From Tranzscheliella williamsii (lineage: Eukaryota > Basidiomycota > Ustilaginomycetes > Ustilaginales > Ustilaginaceae), in the NCBI GenBank assembly GCA_023212725.1, contig JALBYF010000051.1, forward strand, positions 1 to 64,000: a DNA stretch of 64,000 bases, written 5' to 3'. The position numbers and the translations under genes were made by a program. The notes under the pieces are model-generated. The model was not told the origin of the DNA. It did not search any database and saw only the letters and a program-made list of their open reading frames with translations. Of the stretch, positions 1 through 9,843 are shown one piece after another (position 1 is the first letter of the stretch; each line of letters starts with the position of its first letter).

Positions 1-252
1 ACAGTCGTTTGCTTCTGTTCAGTCAACATCTACCCAATTAATGAAACAGGTGCAATCTATATGAAACGGCACTGTACAGTAGTGCTACAAATGAAATCAG
101 ATTGACAATCCGGCGCGCTTCATGCGGCCGCGCAAACCAGAACACGCGCAGGCCATGCAGCAGAAGAGGGCACGCGTGGACGTGCTGAATAGCAACAGGA
201 ACGGACAAATGCAAGACAGCGGATGCGGATCGGACGCGGGAGACGAGACAGG

Positions 253-2157
253 CTAGGTGTAGTAGTCGGCGGCGATGGCGGGATGCTCTTCGCCGCGCCA
301 GAGCTCGGGGACGTCGAGGTTGGGGGCTTCGTCGTCGACGTTGGCAAAGAGGATGCCGCGGTAGCGGCGGCTCCATGCTTTGGCCTGCTGCGCGCTCAGC
401 AGGCGTTCGTAGCGGTAGCGTCGCTGCTCGCTCGCCTCGCTCGCCTCGCTGGCGGCGGCGCGCTCTTCCTCGTGGCGCAGCGGCGTGTCCTGCGCTGCTC
501 CTCGCGCCTTGGATGCAGGCTTCCAGAGGCTTGACCAGCCAAAGAGCGCGCCAAGCAGCCGGAAAGGCATCGGCACGGGCATGACCATCGTATTCATCAA
601 CGCCGAGAGCGCCTCCATTGTCGTCGGCTCCATCAGCGAGTCTGGCCGGCCCCGGACCGCCGGCGCTCGGCGCTGCAGCAGCGCCGCTTCGGTCAACTTG
701 GCGCTGGCCGCATCGTCCGTGTCTTCGCCCGGCACCGGTTTCGCATTGTCAAACAGTGGCGAGGAGTGGAGCAGGTCGGCCACCTCGGCGCCCAGATAGG
801 TGCGTTGCGACGCGGTGCCGACGTGCTCGTGCTCGTCCCGTCCGTCCAGCATCATGCTTTCGACACCGGGACCGGCCGGTACCGTGGTCAGGGGGCTCTC
901 TGCATGCTCAAACGCAAAGCCGGGCCGCGGCACAGGCTGCTGCCAAAAGCCGTCGGAGCGGTAGCGCGGGTCGTCATGGAGGAACGTTTCCAGCACCTCG
1001 GGCTCGAGGTCAAACACTTTACGCAGGATGGTGCCGATCATGCGCGTGGTTCGAGAGTCATGGCGGCGAGCCACCGTGGAGTGCGCACCCGAGCGTGGCG
1101 TCGCGCTACCATCGGGTACGTACTGGCGGCTGGTGTCGCTTCGGGCGCCCGAACGCCACGGCGCGTCATAGTCGACGCTAAGCAGGCTCTGGGAAGTGTT
1201 GCTGCGCTTGCTCGATCGGCCGGCTGCAGACCGCCGATGGCGCCGCTTGGGTCTGCGCAAGGAATCGCAGGACGCCAAGCCAGCACTGTGAGCCAAATTG
1301 CTTGCGGCAAGGTCGGCCTCATAGTCCCGCTCTCGACCTGGGCCCTTGGATTTGCTTTTGGCGAAGGAGTATAAATTGCCGACGTCTGCCTCGGAATCGC
1401 TGGTAAAGACGACCGGCAGAGCGTCGTGGGGCCGGATGGCAGCGGCTAGACGGCCGGAGCGGGCCGAAGAGAAGAGCTGCGTAGAGGCCCCAGGACTTTC
1501 CGCAACCCTGTCAAGCGCGCGGCTGCGGTCGAGGAAAGACCAGGCGAGGCTGGTTTCGTTGCGGACTTGCTCCTGGTCCTCGCCACTGTCCACGCTGGCG
1601 TGATGAAGCTTGGAAGGCCGCCTACGAGAAAGGCGCCTGCTTCGGCGCAAAGAGCTACGGCTAGGGTGGGAGGAGGCTACCGCATCGCTTTCGAAATCAA
1701 AGTCGGAGCCCGAACCGAAACCGAGCTCCTCGTCAGCATCGACTTGGCTCTCGGTGCCGCTGAAGGCTGAGGGGAGAGACAGGGAAGAACGAGCGGCCTC
1801 GGCGTTACTGTCGGGGTCGGTGGAAGAGAGGCGGTCGGAGGCGGGATCGAAGAAATCGGTGGCGAAGCGGCCGGTGCCATCGTGGAGAGGCGGTAAGGTC
1901 AAGGCCAATGGATCTGCCTCATCGCTCTGGCCGCCGTGAGAGGAGGGCGCCGAGTGCTGCGAAGCAGTGAATGGTGGCTTGGTCGAGGCAGAAGTGTGTG
2001 ATTGGCGAGCTCGACCAGGAAAGACTATGCTCCAATCCTGTAACGCATCCTTGGACCTCGAGCGACGAGTTTCGGGGTAGGTCTCCGGATGTGGGTCGTG
2101 GGAATACTCTTGGCGCTCTTGGCGCTTCGGCCGTGGCTGATGATGGACAAAGGCCAT
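253..2157 (-). CDS. Hypothetical, largely disordered protein
   Basis: I do not recognise this 634-residue product. The start chosen is the ATG at 2157; an in-frame ATG at 2289 would add 44 residues that look like translated leader. The first 370 residues are rich in Ser, Arg, Asp and His with acidic clusters and SR-type stretches, as in a disordered regulatory protein. More ordered segments begin near residue 373 (MIGTILRKVFDLEPEVLETF) and near 506-543, where a Met/Pro/Leu-rich amphipathic or weakly hydrophobic stretch lies beside paired tryptophans. The last 30 residues contain a short WSRRYRGILF segment and a D/E-rich tail. The length of uninterrupted frame and the change from disordered to ordered composition support a real gene. 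No signal peptide or clear membrane span is seen. It is probably a lineage-restricted basidiomycete protein; function is unknown. Confidence 0.72.
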   Translation of the reverse strand: MAFVHHQPRPKRQERQEYSHDPHPETYPETRRSRSKDALQDWSIVFPGRARQSHTSASTKPPFTASQHSAPSSHGGQSDEADPLALTLPPLHDGTGRFATDFFDPASDRLSSTDPDSNAEAARSSLSLPSAFSGTESQVDADEELGFGSGSDFDFESDAVASSHPSRSSLRRSRRLSRRRPSKLHHASVDSGEDQEQVRNETSLAWSFLDRSRALDRVAESPGASTQLFSSARSGRLAAAIRPHDALPVVFTSDSEADVGNLYSFAKSKSKGPGRERDYEADLAASNLAHSAGLASCDSLRRPKRRHRRSAAGRSSKRSNTSQSLLSVDYDAPWRSGARSDTSRQYVPDGSATPRSGAHSTVARRHDSRTTRMIGTILRKVFDLEPEVLETFLHDDPRYRSDGFWQQPVPRPGFAFEHAESPLTTVPAGPGVESMMLDGRDEHEHVGTASQRTYLGAEVADLLHSSPLFDNAKPVPGEDTDDAASAKLTEAALLQRRAPAVRGRPDSLMEPTTMEALSALMNTMVMPVPMPFRLLGALFGWSSLWKPASKARGAAQDTPLRHEEERAAASEASEASEQRRYRYERLLSAQQAKAWSRRYRGILFANVDDEAPNLDVPELWRGEEHPAIAADYYT

Positions 2158-2289
2158 AACGGCAGATGGCGCCGTGAGACGATGGCCGATGGTGGCGTGA
2201 GACGATGGAAAGTGGCAGACGTGAGTTGGCCGAGTCAAACGCGATAAGTGGAACTCAATAGATGGAATGCTTCTATATCGTGATGACAA

Positions 2290-3305
2290 GCCTGCGGATG
2301 CCGGATGCTACGAACCCCGAAGCAAAGTTGTGCGTCACGTCGGTCCCGTCACAGTTGAGCACGACGGGCGAGACTGGCCTAGAACGCTGCTGATAAACGA
2401 CGGTGCTGAAGCAGCCGTGACCGAAGCGGTGCTTGAATGGAGTGGACGCAGGATGTGGATGGAGTGGAGCGACGGCTGACAAGGGCCGCGACGGCTGACA
2501 AGGGCCAGGCGAGAGAAGTGTGGGCGTGAGATGGGATGCAGTGGGAGCGGCGATGCGGTGATGAAGGGGGGCGGATGGCGAGCTCTTGCAAAGGTAGGCA
2601 GCACGGCAGGGCTGCGCTGGATAAGCGCGGCGCAGAGAGGGTTCGCGTGCATATGCATATCTGCGCTATGCGCGTATTTTGACATTATGAGATAGCCCTC
2701 GTCGCTTTGATCGCGCGCCATTGCGATTATTCATATCTTTATCAGCGTATTCCGCATTGCATGCATGTTGACTTGCTCGCAATCCAATCCCCAAATTATT
2801 GTGGCTACCCCAACGTCACAACCGAACGCAAATGGTTGCAATCGCGCATAGGCAGGGTCCACTCGCGCCTGCAGCGGCTCCTTGCTTGCCTAACCATATC
2901 ACGATTTTATTCACGGTGACTTCGTGCTTTATCGCGGCAATGTCAGCTGTTAAAGCGGAAGCGCTCGTTATACTATTCTGGAGAAAAGAGGTCGACACAG
3001 GCGGATACGATACGGTCTCTGAGGGTAGCAACATGTTGATAGAGACAAACAGGGTCCGCGTCGTCGACGGCCACAGGAACGGTGGGCCGGACGGCAGAGA
3101 TATAGTACAAAGCAGCGTGCAAGGCGGGAGCGGGCAGCGTCGCAGTCAGCACGGTAGATGCGCTAAAACACGACAACCGAGCGATGCCAAGCGTGGATTG
3201 GGGACGTGGAAAGGCGTGAAAAGTGCATGCCTGGCCAAAGTATGCTTGGGCAGGAGAAGCGCGTAAGGCTGGCTACTCGGCAAGAGGGAAGCGCAAGCGG
3301 AACGC
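2290..3305. other. Intergenic spacer, no gene seen
   Basis: The frames here are short and of mixed composition. The left part is the upstream region of the minus-strand unknown gene; the right part is the 3' flank of the hydrophobin. It contains AT-richer stretches around 2640-2810 with ATGCAT-type short palindromes. I see nothing else. Confidence 0.5.
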
Positions 3306-3659
3306 TTAGTTGATGGAGAGGGGGGTGCACGAGGTCTGGATGAGGCCGTTGTTGGCCGAGCCCTCACAGCAGACGGCGGTGTTCTTGCAGATGTTCTGGA
3401 CAGCAACGGGCACGGCGATCACACCGACGGGGATCTGCTGGCAGTCGAGACCAATGGCGCCGTCGACCAGCGCGTTGAACGCAAGGCCGAGGCCGGCAAG
3501 CGCTCCCTCGGCATCCTTGCCCGACTTGATCTGCGAACAGCACTGCGCCTTACCACTGGCGCACTGCCCGTTTCCGTTCTTCTCGGACGAGCCGTGCGGC
3601 ATGGCAGAAGCCATGGCGGCGAACGCGGCAACAGCAACAAAGATGGTCTTGAACTGCAT
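3306..3659 (-). CDS. hum2: Class I hydrophobin, Hum2-like
   Basis: This gene encodes a small secreted amphipathic protein that self-assembles at air-water interfaces and coats aerial hyphae. The 117-residue product has a signal peptide (residues 1-19, MQFKTIFVAVAAFAAMASA). It then has the full eight-cysteine hydrophobin signature at positions 33, 40, 41, 73, 91, 97, 98 and 111, that is C-x6-CC-x31-C-x17-C-x5-CC-x12-C, which is class I spacing. Between cysteines it is rich in Gly, Ala and Val, as expected. The length equals my recollection of Ustilago maydis Hum2, hence the symbol, which is an orthology inference. It has no intron. A TATA box and a pyrimidine-rich leader precede the ATG, as usual for a strongly transcribed gene. 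A triple direct repeat lies about 300 bp upstream of the ATG. Confidence 0.93.
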   Translation of the reverse strand: MQFKTIFVAVAAFAAMASAMPHGSSEKNGNGQCASGKAQCCSQIKSGKDAEGALAGLGLAFNALVDGAIGLDCQQIPVGVIAVPVAVQNICKNTAVCCEGSANNGLIQTSCTPLSIN

Positions 3660-3793
3660 TGTGGAAGAGAAGAGAGGAGCTGAAGAGCTGTAAGGAGTGG
3701 GAAAAGAGAGAAAGGTGTTGAGAGTAGGTAGGAGAGTGGAGTGGTTGAGTTGATGATGAAAAAGCGAGATGGATGGCCATCTCCTCGTCCTCC

Positions 3794-3799
3794 TTTATA
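3794..3799 (-). promoter_or_regulatory. TATA box of the hydrophobin gene
   Basis: TATAAA on the minus strand about 135 bp upstream of the hydrophobin ATG. It is followed by a CT-rich leader with several TCTTC/CCACTC motifs (3662-3780), typical of fungal transcription starts. Confidence 0.6.
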
Positions 3800-3950
3800 C
3801 CTTGTGAATCAGGTCGTTGTCCACAGCGCCCTCTCCCGGACTGCCTACAGCGAAACCTACATAGACGGAGGAGGATGTCAGTTACCACAACATCGATCCG
3901 TGTGTACGGCGATCTGGCTTCCCAGTTTGCCGTGCAAGGCAGATGCATCA

Positions 3951-4012
3951 AGGCGCAGGTGACGAGGATCAGAGGCGCAGGTGACGAGGAAAGGCGCAGA
4001 TGACGAGGATCA
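3951..4012. repeat. Three tandem 19-22 bp repeats in the hydrophobin upstream region
   Basis: Three consecutive copies of AGGCGCAGGTGACGAGGA with small variations (3951-3972, 3973-3991, 3992-4012). Each carries a TGACG core, the half-site of CREB/ATF-type bZIP factors. They lie 290-350 bp upstream of the hydrophobin ATG. A regulatory role is inference. Confidence 0.75.
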
Positions 4013-5040
4013 ACGACTAGAGCGAAAGTTTTGCGCCACAACAACGATACAGGCAGGAGTCGCGTCGATCAACACAATATCGAGACCGATATGGATACAT
4101 CGCCAAGACGGTCAACTGCAAACAGGATAGACAGGCACGCAGATCGGTAGCCATTCAATGTAGCAAGAACATGAGCAAGTTGCGAGCGTCAGCAAGCGAG
4201 CTGGCGATGGGCCATGAGGCAGCGCCACCAACAGGCCCGTGCCTCCCACCCATCGTGTTGGGGCTTGCTGCCCGGAGAAGCGGGCTCACGATCGACTGCG
4301 CGGAGCGATACAGCTGTATCTACTGTCAGAAACCGAAACGGTGCTGTTGGCTGCCGCACATTCACATTCCCCGGAATGTCAACGCACAGCTCGACAAGCG
4401 TCAATGGATGGACCGCGCATACGACACTGCCACTCTGTGCCAAGACTGAAGAAAGCCGCGCGGCTTTTGCGTGTTAGACCGGCAGGCCGCGCTTTCTGCT
4501 TGGTCATGCTTCCCTGCCGCACATTCATGCCGGCCTTTTACCCATGGCCACCCACGAGCGGATCGATTGGTAGCCAATAACAAGTCGGTCAATTCGCCAG
4601 ACAGACGCGGCCAAGTACAGCCCTGCAGCCTACGACCATGGTTTGTTCGACTGCACCTGCGGCCTGCGAGGCAGCGCAATGCGGCCCGCCACGGAAGGTA
4701 CTGCACCTCCACGCAGCGTTTCCTTTGAGACCATCCATGTAGCAGAAGCTTCCGTGGCAGGTACCGTCCAGCGGGCATCCTCTCGCCAACCGACATCCGG
4801 CTGATGAACCCGCACACGCCCACCCATTAGTCCAGCCATCGCTCGAGCAGCATTGGTCGCCGGCTGAGAATATCTCAGAGACAAATCAAAAAACGAATTT
4901 GTGTGCACGACGCGGTGCTCGATTCCACCGACAATCGGTAACCTCCCCCCCACACAGTGCTGACCATGCCTTCCCCCCTTCTCCAGCCCTTGTCAGCTCC
5001 CTCGCACCCTTGCCCGTTCCCTGCCACTTTAATAACGGGC
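4013..5040. other. Intergenic spacer between hydrophobin promoter and tRNA
   Basis: There are only short, compositionally incoherent frames on both strands and no family recognised. It probably holds the distal upstream region of the hydrophobin. The only structured element next to it is the tRNA that follows. Confidence 0.45.
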
Positions 5041-5041
5041 G

Positions 5042-5056
5042 AAAAAAAGGCAAAAA
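5042..5056 (-). terminator. RNA polymerase III terminator of the tRNA
   Basis: On the transcribed strand two T runs, T5 (5052-5056) and T7 (5042-5048), begin about 20 nt past the tRNA 3' end, as expected for Pol III termination. Confidence 0.7.
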
Positions 5057-5075
5057 TCTCCCGGTGGGGGGGGTT

Positions 5076-5178
5076 TGCCCCGTACTGGGCTCGAACCAGT
5101 GACCTTCCGTTGTAATCTCAGTATGCCTGAGGCACCGTTTATTAGACGGATGCGATAATCCAACTACGCTAACGAGGC
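5076..5178 (-). tRNA. tRNA-Ile(AAU) with a 28-nt intron
   Basis: Read on the minus strand, 5178 to 5076 folds as a complete nuclear tRNA. The acceptor stem GCCTCGT pairs with ACGGGGC, discriminator A. The D arm has a three-pair GCG/CGC stem and a GG-containing loop. The anticodon stem TCCGT pairs perfectly with ACGGA, and the T arm is ACTGG-TTCGAGC-CCAGT. The anticodon loop starts C-T-AAT-A, giving anticodon AAU (isoleucine) with A37. The 28-nt intron spans 5112-5139, directly after position 37, and contains ATTA complementary to TAAT of the anticodon loop, the canonical anticodon-intron pairing. Exons are 5178-5140 and 5111-5076. The internal B box is GGTTCGAGCC. Confidence 0.88.
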
Positions 5179-5785
5179 AGATGAGTGGGCAGTACTGCTT
5201 CCATTGTAATTATATTTCTGTAATTATATCGCTGCCTTTGTAATCATGCTGCTTTTTCATCTGCGGCTAACTGGGCTGAAGGCGGCTTGGCGGAGGTGGA
5301 GGTAGGAGAAAGGTTTGTTCCGATGTCTCCTTCTCCGCCACAGCCGTCCGTGTTAGCCAGCCTAGAACACCGGTAACCAACCTGCAAGCCGTGATTCCCC
5401 GCCTTCAAGCGACGTCTTGCGCTGTTCTGGCCCGTCGGTCTGGTTGAGAGTGCGAAGGGGAAAGGGTGTGCTGCACCAATCTGGTGGAAAGGACCGTATT
5501 TCCCGCTTGGAAAAGGGCGTCTAGCGATTGGCTCGCTCTTACCCCACGCTCCTTGAACACCGGTCCGGCAGCGCCTTCTTACAATATCCTTGCGGCCGCA
5601 TCTTCGTCCATCACCACCCCCCTCTCGCCACCACTGCCACGCCCCTCCAGCCGCCAACCCACCCCTTTCGACTTTTGCCAAGGACCCTTTCTTTCGCCGC
5701 TAAAACCACCGCTGCATACTGCTGAAGAGCAACACCAGCACCCTTTTCAACGTCATCGGCCGCTCTCTACCGCTCCGTCTCGACC
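5179..5785. other. Promoter region of the lactate dehydrogenase gene
   Basis: This 600-bp stretch has AT-rich TAATTATAT-type motifs at about 5205-5228 and a CT-rich leader from about 5600 to the ATG at 5786. No coding frame is convincing. Confidence 0.45.
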
Positions 5786-7279
5786 ATGCTAAAGTTCGAC
5801 GAGGTGCAGCAGCACAACAGCCGAGACTCGTGCTGGGTCATCGTGCACGGAAATGCGTACGATGTGACCGAGTTTTTGCCCGATCATCCGGGAGGAGCGG
5901 GCATCATCCTCAAATATGCGGGCAAGGACGCCACCGAAGAGTACGATCCCATCCACCCGCCCGGTACGCTCGAGGAGAATTTGCCCAAGGACAAGTGTCT
6001 CGGCCCTGTTGACCCGAACACTATTCCGACCGAGGTCAAGTCAGAGAAGCCGGTGGTCAAGACGGACGAGGGCGGCATCCCGCCGCTCTCGCAGTGCCTC
6101 AACTTGTACGACTTTGAGGTGGTCGCCAGGCAGGTGCTCAAGCCGGCGGCCTGGGCGTACTACTCGTCCGGTGCCGATGACGAGATCACGATGCGTGAAA
6201 ACACGTCGGCTTTCGGCCGCATCTGGTTCCGCCCGCGCATCCTGCGCGATGTCTCCAACGTCGACTACACCACTTCGCTCCTCGGCCAAAAATCCAGCCT
6301 TCCTGTCTACATTACCGCTACCGCACTCGGCAAGCTCGGCCACCCCGACGGCGAAAAGAACCTCACCGTCGCCGCAGGCAAGGAGGGCATCATCCAGATG
6401 ATTCCCACGCTTGCTTCGTGCTCGTTTGAAGAGATTGTCGGCGCGCGCGTCCACGACCAGCAGGTCCAGTTCTTGCAGCTCTATGTCAACTCGAACCGCA
6501 AGATCACCGAAAAGATCATTCGAAAGGCAGAGGAGGCCGGCGTCAAGGGTCTCTTTGTCACTGTTGATGCGCCGCAGCTAGGGCGGCGGGAGAAGGACAT
6601 GCGGATGAAATTCGACGACACGGGATCACACGAGCAGAATTCCAACAAGGACAACGTGGACCGGTCGCAGGGTGCAGCGCGGGCGATTAGCAGTTTTATC
6701 GATCCGTCGTTGTCGTGGGACGATCTGACGTGGCTGCGGTCGGTGACGCGCATGCCGATTGTGCTCAAGGGGGTGCAGGCGTGGGAGGATGCGGTGCGGG
6801 CGGCCGAGATGGGGCTCGCCGGTGTTGTCTTGTCCAACCACGGTGGGCGGCAGCTCGACTTTGCGCGCTCGGGTATCGAGGTGTTGGGGGAGGTGGTGGC
6901 GGCGCTGCGCGAGCGCGGGCTTTTCCCCAACCCGGCCTTCCAGATCTTTGTCGACGGCGGCATCCGCCGCGCCTCGGACGTGCTCAAGGCGGTCGCCATG
7001 GGCGCTACCGCCGTCGGCATCGGCCGCCCCTTCCTCTACGCCTACAGCGCCTACGGCAGCGACGGCGTCGTCCGCGCCATCCAGCTCCTCAAGGCCGAAA
7101 TGGAAATGAACATGCGCCTCCTCGGCGCCCCCGCCCTCCGCGACGTCGTCCCCGAAATGGTCGACACCCGCGCCCTCGCCACCCACGTCAACTTCACCCC
7201 CGTCTCCCACGGCTCCCAGATCTACGAACGCCTCTCCACCGCCGTCGGCATGCCCAACGAGCCCGCCAACAAGCTCTAG
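5786..7279 (+). CDS. Flavocytochrome b2-type L-lactate dehydrogenase
   Basis: The family oxidises L-lactate (or a related 2-hydroxy acid) to the keto acid and passes electrons through FMN and heme b2 to cytochrome c. The 497-residue product has an N-terminal cytochrome b5 domain (about 1-80) with heme ligands His34 in HPGG and His57. An FMN-dependent alpha-hydroxyacid dehydrogenase domain (about 105-480) follows, with [19 protein letters not shown] and the active-site SNHGGRQLD, where His352 and Arg355 fit the catalytic base and substrate-binding arginine. The phosphate-binding segment is [13 protein letters not shown]...GIGRPF. Unlike yeast Cyb2, the heme domain begins at the first residue, so no mitochondrial presequence is visible. 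A cytosolic location or an unseen upstream exon is possible. No intron. Codons switch from G-ending to C-ending near 6905. Confidence 0.9.
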   Translation: MLKFDEVQQHNSRDSCWVIVHGNAYDVTEFLPDHPGGAGIILKYAGKDATEEYDPIHPPGTLEENLPKDKCLGPVDPNTIPTEVKSEKPVVKTDEGGIPPLSQCLNLYDFEVVARQVLKPAAWAYYSSGADDEITMRENTSAFGRIWFRPRILRDVSNVDYTTSLLGQKSSLPVYITATALGKLGHPDGEKNLTVAAGKEGIIQMIPTLASCSFEEIVGARVHDQQVQFLQLYVNSNRKITEKIIRKAEEAGVKGLFVTVDAPQLGRREKDMRMKFDDTGSHEQNSNKDNVDRSQGAARAISSFIDPSLSWDDLTWLRSVTRMPIVLKGVQAWEDAVRAAEMGLAGVVLSNHGGRQLDFARSGIEVLGEVVAALRERGLFPNPAFQIFVDGGIRRASDVLKAVAMGATAVGIGRPFLYAYSAYGSDGVVRAIQLLKAEMEMNMRLLGAPALRDVVPEMVDTRALATHVNFTPVSHGSQIYERLSTAVGMPNEPANKL

Positions 7280-7576
7280 CATCCCCATCCCCATCCGACA
7301 CATACCATCTCTATTCCCTTCTCTTTCCTATCGAGTCTTTGCCTGCCCGCCTCACTCAATCTGAATGGTTCAACGAAACGGCTTCGATGCCGACTACTGA
7401 ATTTGTGCAAAACAAGGTATACGTAGTTGTGGTGAGGTATACGCCGAGGGCAAGTATAGGGATGCTGAACCCCAGAACAGGCAACGAATGTGGTTTGGTA
7501 TCGTCGAGGGAAACGGTTTGAGTCGGTAGGATGTGCGGTGGCGGCGGGGCGGCGGGGCAGCGGGGCAGCGGGGCGC

Positions 7577-8692
7577 TTACATCGAGGCGAGCTGGGCGAG
7601 GGCGGCGGTGTCTTGGAAGCCGGAGGTGACCGAGGGGGCGGCAGCGCGGCTGGAGCCGGCGGTGTTGGCGACCGCGTTGCCCGACTGGTCGGTGGTGACA
7701 ATGGGCGCGTTGAGGCCGTCGGCCGAGAGGTCGTTGAGGTTCATGGGGACAAAGATGACCTTGGAGTTGGCGGTCTTGGCCATGTTCTGGAGCGCCTCGA
7801 GCGCACGGATCTGCATGGCGCTCTTGGAGGCGAGGATGTCGGCGGCCTGGCGCATCAGCTTGGCCGAGTCCACCTCGGCGCGCGCCGCGATCACCTTGCT
7901 CTCGCCGATCCGCTTCTGCGTCGCCGCCGAGCTAAGGCTGTCCTGCAGCTCCTTGGAAAAGGTGATGTCCTTGATCAGGATCGACTCGACCTGGACACCC
8001 CACTTGTCGGCTACGCTGCCAACAATCTCCTGCACCTCGAGCGCCACCTGCTCGCGGTCCGAAATGAGCGATTGCAGCGTGCGCGCTCCCACCACATTCC
8101 GCAGCGTCGTCTGTGCTCGCTCGACCAGCGCGCCGCGCACATCCTCGATGCCAAACGCAGCGCGGTAGGGGTTGTTGATGTGGTAAAAGACCACGCTCTC
8201 CACCGAGACAGAGACGGTATCCCTGGTGGTCAGGTACTGAGCCGGGATGGGTGCCAGTCGGATCATGACGTTGACTGTCCTGAGCGACTCGGAGCAGGGG
8301 TTGATGCGGACGAGGCCGGGGTCTTCGCTGCGGAAGAACTGGCCGAAGCGGCTGATGAGGCCGACGCTGCCCTGCTGGATCTCCTTGTACGGGTTCGGGC
8401 AGCAGAAGCAGAACGGGATCTGGCCAAAGCAGCCAGCCACAGCGCCAATGCCGTTGATCATGGAGCCGTAGAATCCATGCTCGATGTTGTCCAGTCCGAG
8501 GTCCTGCTTGTAAGAAGGCTGCATCTCAGAGCGGCGCAGCGGCTGCACCTTGATGATGCCGCCGTTGCCGTGGTCAGCACCAACCATGGGCGGGGCAACG
8601 GGAGCCATCGACTTGCCAACGCCAGAGGTCGCCGCTCCGTCAAGGGAACCGTTCCCGACGATATCACTATCATGGTTTTGCGCTGAGTCCAT
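7577..8692 (-). CDS. Stomatin-like SPFH/Band 7 membrane protein
   Basis: Proteins of this family oligomerise on the inner face of membranes and organise sterol-rich microdomains. The 371-residue product has a disordered N terminus. Around residues 75-100 comes a hydrophobic segment ending in a cysteine cluster (CFGQIPFCFCCP) that could be a membrane hairpin and palmitoylation site. The Band 7 domain spans about 105-280: start QQGSVGLISRFGQF, core LTTRDTVSVSVESVVFYHI, then ALVERAQTTLRNVVGARTL and GVQVESILIKDI. A heptad-like Ala/Glu-rich helix (about 265-315, AATQKRIGESKVIAARAEVD) follows, typical of SPFH proteins. The C-terminal tail is Ala/Ser/Thr-rich. It is convergent with the upstream lactate dehydrogenase (298 bp between stops). 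It is closer to stomatin/podocin than to prohibitin, because the Cys-rich hairpin is present; the exact orthologue is uncertain. Confidence 0.88.
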   Translation of the reverse strand: MDSAQNHDSDIVGNGSLDGAATSGVGKSMAPVAPPMVGADHGNGGIIKVQPLRRSEMQPSYKQDLGLDNIEHGFYGSMINGIGAVAGCFGQIPFCFCCPNPYKEIQQGSVGLISRFGQFFRSEDPGLVRINPCSESLRTVNVMIRLAPIPAQYLTTRDTVSVSVESVVFYHINNPYRAAFGIEDVRGALVERAQTTLRNVVGARTLQSLISDREQVALEVQEIVGSVADKWGVQVESILIKDITFSKELQDSLSSAATQKRIGESKVIAARAEVDSAKLMRQAADILASKSAMQIRALEALQNMAKTANSKVIFVPMNLNDLSADGLNAPIVTTDQSGNAVANTAGSSRAAAPSVTSGFQDTAALAQLASM

Positions 8693-9843
8693 CTTGCTGA
8701 GTGCCGATAGAGGGGATTGCTGTTCGCTAATCTTGTTGAGCAGAGGGTGCAGAGTGTGAAGTCAAGTGGAACAGCAAGTGCGTCGAGAGCGCAGTTCGAT
8801 TCCGAGAAGGACAATAGGCGGGACGTAGGAGGAGGATCGATCGTAGACGCTGGATGGATCCGCATCGAGGCTGGGTCCGGCGGAAGCTCCGTTTATGTAT
8901 ATGTCTGCGACTTCATCTTAGCCAGACGCGGGCTGGTCTCGAGCTGAGCTATGAGATGGGCATCAGAGCAGTCGACGGGACGTGAGGGACAAGGTCAACG
9001 CCATCGGCACGGCCGCCTCAAGTAAGCCGGTCAAGCCAGGGTCCTCAGCGCAGCAGGACGAGCCGATCCTGGGGTGAACCGCCTTCGATTCGCAGATTTA
9101 ATCGGCAGCAGTAGTGAAGTTCTCGCCGCCTTGTCGGCAGTCCCATCGGCCGGCAAACCCGCCAAGCATCGTATGCACCAGTGGCTAATTGTCGGCACGC
9201 AAAGCCTCCTTTTGCACTCTGCGGCAATACGAGTCTGCAGGCAGCAGCGCAGACTGGATAGCCAAGACGGCTGCAAGCGGCTGCGCCGAGAACAAGCCGC
9301 GCAGAAATCACAATTGTGAATCTCACGTAGTCTGTCATCAGCTGTTCCTTGGTCCCTTTCTGCCCCGCACTAACGCTCTTGTTTTCCTTTTCCTTTCGCA
9401 TTGGCCGTCTCCGGATCTGCATTTGCTGCACCTGCACGCACTACGTCAGTCGCGCGCAGATCGGTTCTTCCGTGCTGAGACGGACGAATCCCGAGCCGTT
9501 CGAAGCACAGCCTTGTTCCCACGACAGCAGGCTTCGACGCATCCTTGCACTAGCCTACTTGGGCTGCATCGCGACAGTCCCTTCCGACAGGTTCCCCGAG
9601 GATGGCCGAAAGGTAGCGCCGCTCGCGGTTCGCCCCGCAACGACACGGCCAACTGCCACTGTGGATTGCTGTGGTGCCGAGTGCGACGCCTCGATTGGGT
9701 CCAATGACGCTTGACCATAAACACATGCAAACCTGCACACAGCTCAGGCTAAGAAGTCATCATTGTCTAGTTATACACCGCGTAGCACAGCCAAGTGACA
9801 GGTGAAGGGGGCCGCGGAGATGGGGACTCGTGGGTCGCAGCGA
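8693..9843. other. Intergenic spacer with an AATCACAATTGTGAAT element
   Basis: This is the promoter region of the stomatin-like gene and the 3' flank of the exopolyphosphatase. At 9305-9327 there is an AT-rich near-palindrome (AATCACAATTGTGAAT followed by CTCACG). No convincing coding sequence on either strand. Confidence 0.45.

Noticed and set aside
5076..5178. Uninterrupted tRNA fold using the inner ACGG as the 3' anticodon stem
   Set aside because: It gives a mismatched stem and leaves an overlong variable region; the intron model pairs all five anticodon-stem bases and shows anticodon-intron complementarity.
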